A stretch of 64,000 bases of DNA from Ianthella basta (Eukaryota; Porifera; Demospongiae; Verongiida; Ianthellidae), in assembly GCA_964019415.1 (NCBI GenBank), contig OZ025876.1, positions 6,154,793 through 6,218,792 of the forward strand. The letters run 5' to 3'. The position numbers and the translations under genes are program-made. A model generated the notes under the pieces. The model saw only the letters and a program-made list of their open reading frames with translations, ran no database searches and was not told where the DNA came from. Of the stretch, positions 14,922 through 27,600 are shown in pieces (position 1 is the first letter of the stretch; every line of letters begins with the position of its first letter).

Positions 14922-15667
14922 TATTATTACGTATGTGTCATTTTATAACCCAAATGTTAATGCTCATGAGCAAAAATAACTATAATATTATTATGTGTTC
15001 ATGACTCATGTAGTTAAGTGCTACTTTGGACCACATTGTGTCCTAGTGCCTGTGTGGCATGATGCCCATGTCATCCCATGGCCTGTGTGTATCTGTTCTT
15101 GGAGTGTGTGTGGAGGGAGGTGTATGCATGGGTATATGTATGCTTGGCGTATGGAATATCACAAGGACTCGCTAGGGTACGTATGCACATGTGTATATGG
15201 CCACTTCAGAACAGAGGGGAGGTGAGAATTTCAATCGTTCATCTCACAATTGCTTAAAAGTTACAGATAGTTCTCACTGCACATGTACATGTGCATGTGG
15301 CCATGTGAGAATTGACATACACATTGCACCATCGCACACAACCACTTCCACTATCGTGAGTGCATGATACACACAATTCCAAACAGTATGCATGGATACA
15401 TACACTCATGTTGTATACGTTACACATTACTAGCAGTTCATCAGTCCAATGCACACACACTCCCGTGTGGGGTATGTGCACTATGTGCACTCTAGTTGAT
15501 TCATTGATTGATTGATATAATGTTGCTGCCCACAGTTTACATTCCTGCATGGTGACCCAGCCCACCAAAGGGTGGGGCGGGTCACGAGAGGTTCACAAGT
15601 CGCCAGTGATCTGCTGCTGTGACAGCATTTGAATGTGTAGTTTGCCACACCATCGATCGGAGTCCAG
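14922..15667. other. 5' flank of gene A
   Basis: No gene. The last ~145 bp are conserved with the leaders of genes B and C (listed separately). Short palindromes such as ACATGTACATGT are frequent here. Confidence 0.45.
15525..15667 (+). promoter_or_regulatory. Conserved leader of gene A
   Basis: GCTGCCCACAGTTT at 15525 recurs as GCTGCCCACAGTTT in front of C (57227) and B (39436). Each lies about 90-145 bp before the ATG, followed by a shared TGACAGCA(T/A)TTGA block. CCCACAG may be the acceptor of a 5' UTR intron. Conservation suggests a shared leader or promoter-proximal segment retained through the gene duplications. Confidence 0.5.
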
Positions 15668-18600
15668 ATGACTACCTTCGGACGGAAGCTCTACTCCCGT
15701 CTCCAGAGCCTTAAAGATTTGGGCGGCATCTTCGAACGACCCAAAGGAGTGAAGAGCCGCTTGGGGTTTGATCGACAGCGCGGTCTTGGATGGAAGACTG
15801 TCAATGTAGAGTTGACGGAAGATGTGCTTGGTGGCGTCGACTACCTTCCTTCAGAGTTAGACTCGGAGGACACAGCACCACAGGACTACAGGCTTAAGAT
15901 TAACGTGACTGAAGCGTGAGTATGCGTCTGCATATAATTCAGTCTAAGACCAGTTCTCTTACGTGCCATGTGGCTAATTTCCTATTAACTTTGTCAATCT
16001 GTATACGGCCCTCCTGTTTACTTCTTGCATGTTTCTGTAGGGTACTGAACGTTAGTGGGGTCTTCACGGCCGTACCCTGGCCGGATCCGACCAATGAGGT
16101 AAGTGCACGTGTAGGTTCTTAGATGTATACAGTAAGATTTGGACATGTAGGCCAAACTTACTACATACACATTACTCTACTATACAGTGATTCGATTGGA
16201 AACTGTTAACTATTGGGAACTCTGACTTAGTGTGTTATAGGGTGTTCATTATCAGATGTCATGCTCGTGACGTCTATTTTGGAATGTAGGGTAAAGTGGA
16301 GAATTTGGGTACAATTTCAGTGTGGCAACTAAGAAAAGATTATATTTTGCAGAAAATACAAAGCATACAAGAACACATTTCTCCAAGAAGTCAGAGAGAT
16401 ATTGCTCTTTCATGTTGTATCTAAATCATCTCAAACCTGCTGTGACAGATAGAGTGCGGCAGTCTGATTTTTAGCAAAAATTGGCTGATGGGGTAATTTG
16501 AACCATGTGGCTATTGGTCTGGTAGCCAAGATGGCCATTTCACAGCTATTGGCAATCAGTCACGTGAGCAGCTGTCAGATGCATGGTTACATTTGCAGTC
16601 AGGTGGCGATAAAATTGAAGACTTTCTAGCCTGTTCGCATCACACGGTGCCCCGCCCGTGCAAGTGAAGCCAGAAGGCTTGACAGCTTGTCTGTACCAGG
16701 AGCCGCTGCTCACTGCATCCTCAATGATGGATGGTTCATAGGATCCAGCTCTAGTACATCAACTGGATTCTTCATAGGAGGAATCAGCTGCATACGATCC
16801 GCTTTGTGATTGCTTTAGCTACGTGTTTCCTTGTTGTAGCTAACAAGCTACAAGGGCATGTCAGGGGAAGGTTCACTGCATGTATACTTCACAAAGTGCA
16901 GGTCGTGTGCAGTGTACGTCGGCCGTTGCAAAATTAATAGGTTCGATTGAGAAAGAAATGCATAGTTACAGCTACACTTTGGGATTTGGGAAACACATGC
17001 ACTAGTGAGCTACCGGATTACCCAGCAGCAATAGTCAGAATTTGATCACATGCTGCAGGGATATAACTAGGGGTAGCATTTAGCTATTGCACTTCTTGAG
17101 TTGAGTTCATATTTGATCGAGAGTTTCATGTGTAACAGAGCTGAGTGTGGTTTCATACGTCACATGACTGTCACTTGTCTTTGTATGTGTTGATTCTGTC
17201 ATGCAATTGATTTGTGTATTACTATGAATGTAGTAGTGCAGGCCGTGAACACCGCTTTGCCTTTATTTGTTGTCTTGTACCCTATATAAGTGCCTGTACA
17301 CAGTTTGTGGTTGCCTTAGTGCCCAGTGCAGTTGCCCAGTGTACCTGCGACCATTGCATGCATGCTCCCTTACAGCGATCTTGGGCTGTCGATCATTGGC
17401 CCACGATTACACTTGGAGCTCTGTCCGGCAAATCATGAAGTGCATTCCCACGTGTAACCATACATCTGATTTGGTGCTTGTGATCATTGCTGCTCTCATG
17501 ACCAATTACCGGACCAATAGCCACGGGGTAATTTGAAATACCACATTTTGGGGACGGCCAAAGTGAAAATTGAGTCGTGATTATGCACTGAAAATGCAGT
17601 CAAAGATGAGTGCATGCTGTTTCTAGACATTGAAGTAACACTGGACAGCGCACACTTTCGAATCTGAGGATTTCTTTTAGAGCAATGAATTTCTTTGGGA
17701 TACTGTGAATTGCGCTTGTCACGTATCCTTCAGTGCGCATCATCGACAGACCTCTAACCTTCAGGCCCTTGCTCTTCATCTCCTCACTGCTGTGATGCCT
17801 TGAAAGTCAACCTTTGGTTGAAATGCTTCAATTCAGCGAAATATGTTGATCGACCCCATAAATCTTTGGAAAGCTGCTCAGCAGTTTGAGCACTTGAGTT
17901 GATCTCTTTTGCCTCCCTTATTATGAATGCTGCCTCAGGATATCAGCTAAGCTCTGATTTAAGCAAAGGTGAGTTTTCAGCGTATAACTTAAGCTGAAAT
18001 GTTTGTAAGCTTCCTGATGACCCTGTAATACCAATGTCTTCTACCCAAGATTTTTCATGTAGGGCATTGTTGTACACTGGGCTTGGTTGTGATAGATTAT
18101 CAGGACAGAGTGAACTCCACGGAAATGTGGTTTATCATGGTGTTGAGTTAGTGTTACTTGTTTCTATGCTTTTCTGCTGGCCATTCCTAAATCTCTTATA
18201 ATTTTATAGGAATTATGTTTTGCTAGCACTATTATTATTTCCCTAACCAAAAGTTACTGTATTGTAAATAGATAATTGTTTATTTCTATATATGCATGAA
18301 ACATTTTTGGCAAGCTTATATTTTATTCTCTTAGCTCTTTTGTAGAATTTTGTAAGGGTCGAACGAATTCTCTGTTTTAAGTTCAAGTATTCGTTGTTTC
18401 CAATTAACAACTATTTGGATATTCACTCCATTTGAAGTAATTACCAAATATAGCAGTCTTATGTGAAACGATTACCAGAAGTGGGAGGTTAAAGATGGAT
18501 GAAGAGCAGAACAGGCGCAGTTAAGCTGAGAAAATGCATCTTTCCGTCATCTCTGCGTAATTGATGAGATTAGGTGTTTTGTTCCATATATATTGACTGA

Positions 18601-21600
18601 TTCACATACGAAGTGAGATTTGTGTGGTTCGAGGCCATTTTTATGACGTCATAAAACAACACAATTCAAACAAATACATTATCCTTCAAATATTTGGCTA
18701 CCGAATGAACATTCGACTATTATTAGTTCAGCCCTTAGAGATATGTATAATAGTAACGTTTAGGAAGGGTGAATGGTCACTGCTTGCCGAGATGAGTAGC
18801 ACAGTGGTTGTACTCCATGACAGATTGTATCTAGATCTTATGTGCAATTCCTGGCTGTACGCGTGGCTAATTTTCTCTTTCTTTCCTCCCGATCACTTTG
18901 AGCTGTCCTAGAAAATGCCCCTTAGGCATGCAGCCACAAGCAGCTCGAGAATCACTTCATAAACATGTACACAAGTAGAGGAGACAGTGAGACCTTCACA
19001 GTTAGCATCAATAGTGTGGGGCATTTGGCTGCAGCATGAAAGCCATTTTAACCAGGGTGGGAGTGTAATATATGTACATAAAGAGAGGAAAGGTGAATGA
19101 ATGGTTACTGCTGGGTTGAGTAGCTTGGTGGCTAAATCTCTACAATATATAGAAGTTCATATAGGTCCTGAGTTCCATTCTCATGCAATTATGTGGATAA
19201 TTTTCCTTTCTTTGCTCTTGCTTTGAGCTGTCGTAAAGGACACATTTTATTGGCATGCAGTCAAAGCAGCTCGAGGATCACTTCACAAGTATTCACAAGC
19301 ATTCAGTTGTTTAATAGCATGTTAATGTGCTATTTCATAGTCCATATTTTGTAATGGTGAACTGACAAGAATGTACTATTAGCTAGTTGACAGCCCCCCC
19401 CCCCCCCTTTCTACCGATTTGCCAAATACCCTTAAATCCACCATGCAGCTGCCAACTTCTAATTGTATGCATCTGTTCACTATGGTTTGCATAATTCAAC
19501 ACTCACCCTGTCACCTGTAAAATCAGGCACGTGATGATGTAATTATATGGCTATCTTGCTATAATGGTGTGCAGTACTTCGGAAAGATAAGCATGAAATG
19601 CTGCATAGTCTACTTACCATAATGCATGTGTGCACACATAGTTCATGTCACCTCCTTATCAGCCCACTCACTATAAGAACTCTTCAGTTATAATGTCTTT
19701 CTGTATACATGTAGCTGGAATGCTCAGTATTGAGGGCGGCTGTTGAAGGCAGGTGGGAGGCAATTGAGCAGGTATTCCACACACCTGGACAGACAGATTT
19801 GGTACAGGGAGTCCAGAACAAGGTGATTTGTATGGAACAACTCATGACATCCTCTTAATTCCTTTGCATTACATGTATCAGGGTGCAATAAGTACTTTCT
19901 ACTCCTTGCATGCAGTTTGACTGGACTCCTCTACACTTCGCAGCATATCATGGCCACATCAATGTGGTGAGGAAGCTTATCACAGTGTGCCAGCTGCCTT
20001 CCAATTCAAAGACGAAGGTACAGTTGAATGCACTGTTTGTATGGAGGGCTCGTGCACACTACAGTTGTTGTCAGCATAATAATAATGTGCAGCCTCACTG
20101 AAGTTTACAGTATATGTTATAGTTATATTATGGCTGCGAGGACGTTAATATAACTGGCTTGTTGTTTTTCGAATGAGAATGGTTTGAATCGTCGAACAAA
20201 TCAAGCTACACCGTCGTTTCCTAGGCAACAACGGCAGACGCTTATGGACTCAGGAGGATATGGCAAAAAGGACGTGATTAGAGACGGTGCAGGACCAAAT
20301 AACTCCAAGAAGCCTACTTCTTCGTTGAACCATTGAACGTGTCGCTGCCAAGCGTGTAGTGGATAGGATCAGAAGGAATGCGCAAGAGTTCGGAAGGAGC
20401 CCTCTGTAGAAGAAGCGTTGTTTAGCCACGACCAGTAGAACTTAGTAGCTAGCTACGTACTTTTGTCGGAAAGAAGGCTCCACGAAGGGTGTTTTAGTGT
20501 GGCAATACAGCCATTGATTACAAGGAAGTTATGCACGCCAGGCCTTACCCAGTTACCTGAATTCGCTGTAATAAATGGAGACAAGGCAGCCACTGTAAGT
20601 GTGTAGAGAAGGCCCTGCTTAGCTACTTGGAAACGTTTTAGCTTGCATGTAGCATTGTTGTGCAGTGGTCAACGCCCATTGTATTGAGAAAAGAGTTGGA
20701 CACCTGCGTGTGAAAAGCATTTCATGCTAAATACATCTACATCAACCATGCAATTTTATCCCATTCTTTGCTTGATACATCTAGCTAGTTAGCATGCACA
20801 AGCAAGTCATGTGTAATCATGGGATGTCATGAGCATACACTGCCATGACATTGTACATCCACAAGGTGACACATGAATGTGCTGCCAGAAAGAGTCACAT
20901 GCTATGTGAACAGCAGCTGCATGGCAAGAAATGTGTGAAAAATGAGCAACTACTTTAGAACAAAATAAACATTTCACATGAAGCTGATTGGCTAACAATC
21001 AGAGCCCAGTGCTCCTGGGGAAGTTAAACTATAGCAAACTGGTGGTTATACAATATGTACCACAGTTTTCTCCTTTGATGTATGGCTTCATCATACAACA
21101 AGGTGTTATTGTACTCTTATTTGACATTACACACATTGTCCTCCCCATTTTGTAGCATGGCTGGACACCAGTGTTTGTGGCTGCTTGGTCAAGTCATGCT
21201 GATATTGTGAAGTACCTGCTTAAGGAAGACCTCTCCTGTTTGGCAGTGAGAGATGTGGTACGTTGCATGATTGAAGTATGGTATTGTTTGATGAGTAATA
21301 TGCTAACTATGTGTACCATTTAGTCCTGCCCTTTCTAACTTACCAGTTCTCTTCTCTGCCTGACCTGCTTGCAGGACGGCCGCTCCTTATTCTATGCAGT
21401 TGTGAGAAGTGGAAATGTTGAACTGGTCAAGTGGTTTGTGGACAAGCACAACCCCCCACTAACAGTAACAAAGGTTTGCTGCATTTGCTTTTATTAATAT
21501 TATTACTAAGCCTGCAGGTTTGTTTGAAATGTATAGACATCCATGTCACCCTCTCTCCCCATGGTGCATGCTTGTGGTATATGCTGTAGCAGACTGCATG

Positions 21601-24600
21601 CAGACCAGTGGCCATGCAAGATCGTTGTATATGAATGTAAATGCCTCTTAGACTACACCGTATGCAAAGTATGCATGAAAGCATTGAAACAGTACATCTG
21701 TGCTCTCCTCTAATTCACCAAACTTGACAGTGGTTCATGTTTTGTAATTGCCTGTATTCTTACGTACGTGTGTTCATGTATAGCTCTTGCAAATAACTGA
21801 AACACCACTTCTTGCAAGAGACATGCAACACGATTTATCTACCTACAGCTGGAGCTGACCAGTACTATATATACTTATAAGTACATGTATTAAAGCATAG
21901 GGTATACATTAATGCAAGCAGCCTCACTGTACGTGACGTAAGTGACAAAGAGCATTCACACATTCTGTACAAAGCTTATATGCAGGCAAGGTGTTGTTTG
22001 CATGCTAAATGGTACATTGTGCCAGTACTGTATATGTTTATATGTTGAACAAGGGCTAATCACTGGATACTACGCCTACCAACCTTCTACACCATAGTGT
22101 CTCAGGAGGCTGGGGGGCCAGAGCCCTACTGAAGGCAACCAGTTAGACGTAATATCCAGTGATAAGCCCTTGTTCAACCTAGCCCAGCCTGGCCGTTGCA
22201 GTGGCTTACTGCAATGAACCGACCTCTCAGGTTTATACAGTATTTAGTCGTACAACAGTGATGTGCTAACTGAAGACCACTAGGCGTAAATATTCTGCTG
22301 GTGCATCTCATTTGTGCATCTGCCAGGGAGGTAGGAATATTGAACACAACTAATGGGTGACCTAAGCTATATAGCAAAATCAGCATCCACTCAACTGTTG
22401 ATGGTTTCATGAATTGACCGTAGAACTGCAGTGATGACTGACATCCATCACAGATATCCCCAAGTACAGTGCCATACATACATACATTCAGTGATATACC
22501 GTAATTCGGGAAATTTTCGTGTTCGGAAATTTTCGTGTGATAAATTTTCGCGTGAGAGTATTTTCGTGGTCTGTGGCAACCACGAAAATATTTCAACAAC
22601 GAAAATTCTTCGCGTAATATATATCAAGTCAATGCCAGAGCCATGCAGAACTGGTCTACCGCGCTTCGATCTGCAAGGGAAGCACTGTTACGTCTCCACC
22701 CGTTCCACCACTCCTCTTCCGTTGTACTTCTCGAACGTACGCAGCCTTAATTGATCGTACGGTTGTTTCGCGTACGATTCTCTTCAACTGTCGTGAAAAG
22801 TCCCATGCTGCTGCAGCCACACCGTGTTGTGAAGCGTACCTTCCAGTGGCAGCGCGATCCCAGGGGCTGTAACGGTTGTATGCGCCACGTTTCAGAGACA
22901 TCACAGCCAAGTGCCTTCCCGAAGTCTGCCACAATGTGGCAGTGGAACCAGAGCTGCAACCGTTGACTGGGGAGAGTCTGCAACTAAGAACTGCCAATTC
23001 AGAAGAAGGTGCACGCTCGATGTAAGTGCGCAAGGTTTTTGGGGGGAGAGGCATCAGCGTGCATTCTTTGACGTCAGGGTTTTTAACCCGTATGCACCAA
23101 GTAACTGCAAGTCGACCCAAACCGCTGCATACAGAAGACATGAGAATGAAAAGAGAAGAAGTTACCAGCAGCGAATACTGGAAGTTGAGCACGGATCCTT
23201 CACCCCGTTAGTCTTCTCAGCAACAGGCGGCATGGGCCCTGCAGCACGCGTCACCTATATGAGACTAGCCTCTCTTCTAGCAGAGAAGAGGTCCTTGCCA
23301 TACCACCAGGTCATCACCTGGCTCCGCTGCCTACTAAATTTCTCTCTGCTGAGATCCACAATCATGTGCATCCAGGTGCACGATCAACCTCAAATGGACC
23401 AAGCAGATCAGCTGTGCGCGTAAATTCACTCGACCTAGCAGCCTGCACACACGCGGATGTGCGGCCCAGCTGCTAGATGACTTCCAGTACAGTATAACAG
23501 AATTATGAGTTACTTATTTTACCATATTATGTTTGTTCTTTGTGACGGTTTCTCCTTCTCTCTTACCTCAACTTCCGAATCCAAGGCTGCCTGCAACTCT
23601 TGGTTCACACGAGCGATTGCTTGACGTGGTACTGCAGACGAGTGAGCCTCTGGGGTCCGGTAAACCGTCTGTACGCTGCAGGTGCCGCACTAGAGCCATT
23701 TTAACCCGCGCTCAGCTGTTGGCGTGACCGTTTTGTATGTATAAAGAACGCGTTGTTAACAATATTTCGTGTGATAAATTTTCGTGGTTTGAGCCAACCA
23801 CGAAAATATTTTAACAACGAAAATTTCCCGAATTATGGTAATATAGAATGTATACAGTCTTGGCTTTGCCGTTATCAGGACAGCCTATAGCTGTGATATG
23901 CTGTGTGTGTGTTGTGGCACTGTACTTCTCCCCTTTTCCTCAGGATGGAGGTAGTCTGCTCCTCCCGGCTGCTGAGTCTGGGAATATGGAGGTCTTTGAT
24001 TGGTTAGTTTATAAGTACAAGTTGTCCCCAGACCAGTGGAGTGAGGTGAGCCATTAGTAGTCAGTCACTCACGGTGTGTTTTGTGTATTACGTAGATGTG
24101 TGAATTCACTGCATTGGAGTGATGTATACACATTATAAGGCTACTAAATTAACAACAACTAATAATTGAAGAAGCTTGTCCGGCTAGGTTGCATCACTGG
24201 TAGTTCTCTTGGAAGTGAGTGCACATGTGCATGTGTGTAAATGCATAAATGTTTCTGATGTATTCTGTTATTAGAATGGTGTTCAGCACCCACTACGCAG
24301 TGCAGCTTGGTATGGACACTTTGAACTTACCCAACACCTCATCCACAAGTACAAGTGTGATGTGTACTGCAAGAACAAGGTGTGTTTCTTTGTTGTACAC
24401 AGTGTAAATAAGCACTGCATTTGTATGCTTTTGTGTGCAGCACCTGTACTGTATGTCAATATTGTATGTCATGGAGAAGAACCCCTTACTGATGTGTGAC
24501 AAGTGTATGTGTAGGGTGTGCTGGAGCTCCTTGTGTAATGGTATGTGTGTCACAGATACATGTCCACTTCTCCTACAGAATGCGTCAACCCTCCTCCACT

Positions 24601-27600
24601 GGGCTGTGTGTGGTGGGAGCCTGGAACTCATTGAATGGCTTATGGCACACTACGCACTTGAAGTTGGAGTAAAGACAAAGGTATATTGCTTGCCCATGCA
24701 CACTTGTTACACTGATGTTCGAGGATGCTACCGCACACTTCTTAAGAAAAGTCAACACTATACAGTGTATTGATTGTGGTATGCAATGCAAGTGTGCGAT
24801 AGGACAGCACATGTTGTACAAATTGATCGATTGTAAAGAATAGTGATCCTATACCCAGCAACTTAAGATATCAACGCACGACCTGAAAGAAGGTATATTG
24901 CCATTTTCTAGTCTTCATTCATACGTATGATGAAGTCACAAGAATTAATGTCATGTAACAATGGCTGTTAGGCAGGACTGTAACTAGTGTTGACAATGTC
25001 CCTGTGAGGAGCTATAATATTATGGTGTGTAACTTGTTTGGATTGGGGGAAGTTAGAGTTAACTCCAAAGAATTAAGTTACATATGAACAAAACTGACAA
25101 GCAAACATTGGTGTATATCACAGTGTATGGATCTATGTCCTCATGTGTGCGTGTGCATGTGTGTGTGTGTGTGTGTGTGTGTGTATGCATTGTGTGCATG
25201 TGTGTGTGACGTCATCGAAAATGGCAGCTTGGAGACCACACGGTTTGCACGGAATTGCACGGAATTGGCTTATCTGCTTCTGCTACGCGGTATTCATGAC
25301 GCTCATTGTGGCTTCTTGTCAGCGGCAGTGGCGGATCCAGGGGGGGGGGGGGGGGGCACTGGGGGCATTTGCCCCCCCCCTTTCAGTCCCCTCCATCAGA
25401 ATTTCTATTTCCTTGAATACTCATCCAATAGTTGAGTTAACTCGGGAATCATTCAGAACGCTTTTATTTAGTAGTTTACTGCTTTTATAGCTTATTTTCA
25501 ATTGACACAGCTATCATTTAAGCCAAAACAACATCTCGCGAGCGTTAAGACGGCCATATTATCCAATCTGTGACGTCATAAACATGGCCGCTTGATGCAT
25601 AAAATTCCGTTCATCCATTGCCATTGCTTCTTTTGCTACTGTAGTGGTACTGCAGTAGCAGAAGTTGCACATTTAGGTGTACATTTAGTCTAAGGGAAGA
25701 ATCAGATAATGGATTGACAGGAAAATGACAGTTGCCAGGCTTAGCAAAGAGCCTGGAACTGTAGCTACTAAGAGTTTAAAAACCCATGTAAAATGCCCCC
25801 ATTTTCAAAATTTCTCCGGGGGGGATGCCCCCGGACCCCCTACAGGCTGCCCCCCCCTTTACAAATTCCTAGATCTGCCACTGAGCGGAAAGCGCCACTT
25901 GCATTGCAAGCAGAGATTGGCCATCGTATAAAGTCCAGTGAACTGCGTACCGTTGTCTTCAGTCATCAACCATCTTCCACCGCACCCCCTGGGCCTGACT
26001 TGGCTGAGGAACGGGAGGCCATCTACGGCCATCATGCAATGGCCAGGCACCCAGCAGCCCTCAAGTCCAGGATAAAGTCTGGCGTGAAGCCTACTACCTC
26101 ACCCACAGAGGACTTCGACTGGCTGTAAACAGGTTCCAGGTCTTTGACCCAGACCTGCCTTACATCCGTGATTGGACAAAGTGTACAGAAAAAGTGCATG
26201 TGTGCATACCTGTGTCACAGTAGAAGTGACAAACCTAACTAGACCCAGTCCTCAAAGTAGTCTGTCGCTGTGAGGTCCCATATTGTGTGCGTGTTGTCAC
26301 ATTTCTCAGTTTATCACATGTCACACTCATGACGTCTTTTTAAGAATATGCCTGATAAAAATGGTTACTCCTATCTTATCGGAGAGTACGATAGTACTCT
26401 CTATGTAGGGATGGTACAGGGTGTTTCGAATTCACAATACATTGGTATAGGGACAAAATTGCGAAAAGCATCGAAAACTGCCAAACGAGGCTTCGTAGGG
26501 TTAATTACGAAATATTCATACACTAAACTGACCTGGAAGGCAAGTGAACGTGGTCTGTCGGCAAGAAAATGACACTCGAAAACATCCATTTTTGTCTTCA
26601 ATTTCTTCATATTCTTCTTCTTCTTCTTCTTCTTCTTCTTCTTCTTCTTCATATTGTTTTTTGCCAGCTGTAACTGACGAACAGAATTAGCTATTAAACT
26701 AATTCGAACACGCAACTACTGAAAATTAATCGAGCTGTATTCTTTCAAAGTATGGGCTCCGAAAGCATATTGTTCACACATTGGGGATACCGAGTCTTTC
26801 GGGAGACGTTGCTAAGCAAAAGACGCCATTTTATGATGACATTGAAGACGGCAGTTTTCCGCCTACTGTTCCTTCAGTTTCTGTTCAAAAGCTAGCCAAC
26901 ACCGTCAGGAGGCCATTTCAGGTGTATAAAAGACAAGGGCTTAGGCCAAAGTTAGCTTGTGAGTCGTTTCAAAAGGTCATCCGTGGACCCGCCATTTTTA
27001 ATTAGTACTCAGCTAACTTCCGGTCACTGTTTCTAAGCTCTTAGGTGGGCTGGCACGGAAGCTAGGAGATAGCTGACACCTCGAGCTCCAGGATTACAGA
27101 AATAAGGTCCTATACTGTAACCTGCATGGATGTCCTCTAGTGGCACTTAGCATGTGCAGCTTGCATACCATATAAAGTATAGAAACTGGAAATAATAAAA
27201 ATTTTCTACAAAAATAGCAAGGATGTAGGGATGGCAGAAAAAGTACAGAAACAAGTAAAGGCTGTTACACAGTGGAGCATTAACCATTGTCCCTACATTC
27301 AAGTGTGTAGGACTATAAGGTGCGACATTCTTGCATGTAGGGACCATGGTTAATGCTTCACTGTGTAACAGCCTTTACTTGTTTCTGTACTTATTCTGCC
27401 ATCCCTACATCCGTGCTATTTTTGTAGAAATTTTTATTATTTCTAGTTGTATTAGCATGCTTCAGCGTAACTATATAGCCAAACGCTGACAATAAAGAAC
27501 AATTGAAGGCCATGGATATAGGCATCATTCAATGTATTGAAGGCGGCAGTGCAGCCAAAGCCAGCCTGGTGTGCACGTAAGAGAAAAGCGTCATAGGCTG

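Larger units (their letters stand above)
16099..19714 (+). other. Intron 2 of gene A (3.6 kb)
   Basis: About 2.7 kb longer than the matching intron of B. It holds two SINE-like copies (18763-18963, 19086-19293) and a repeat near 18112-18225 that recurs at 28130-28240. A C-run sits at 19396-19407. No coding exon is supported. Confidence 0.6.

Noticed and set aside
26348-26572. 74-codon plus-strand frame MPDKNGYSYLIGEYDSTLYV...
   Set aside because: No motif recognised, no splice context, and it lies in an insertion-rich intron. It may be a transposon relic but there is no evidence to name one.
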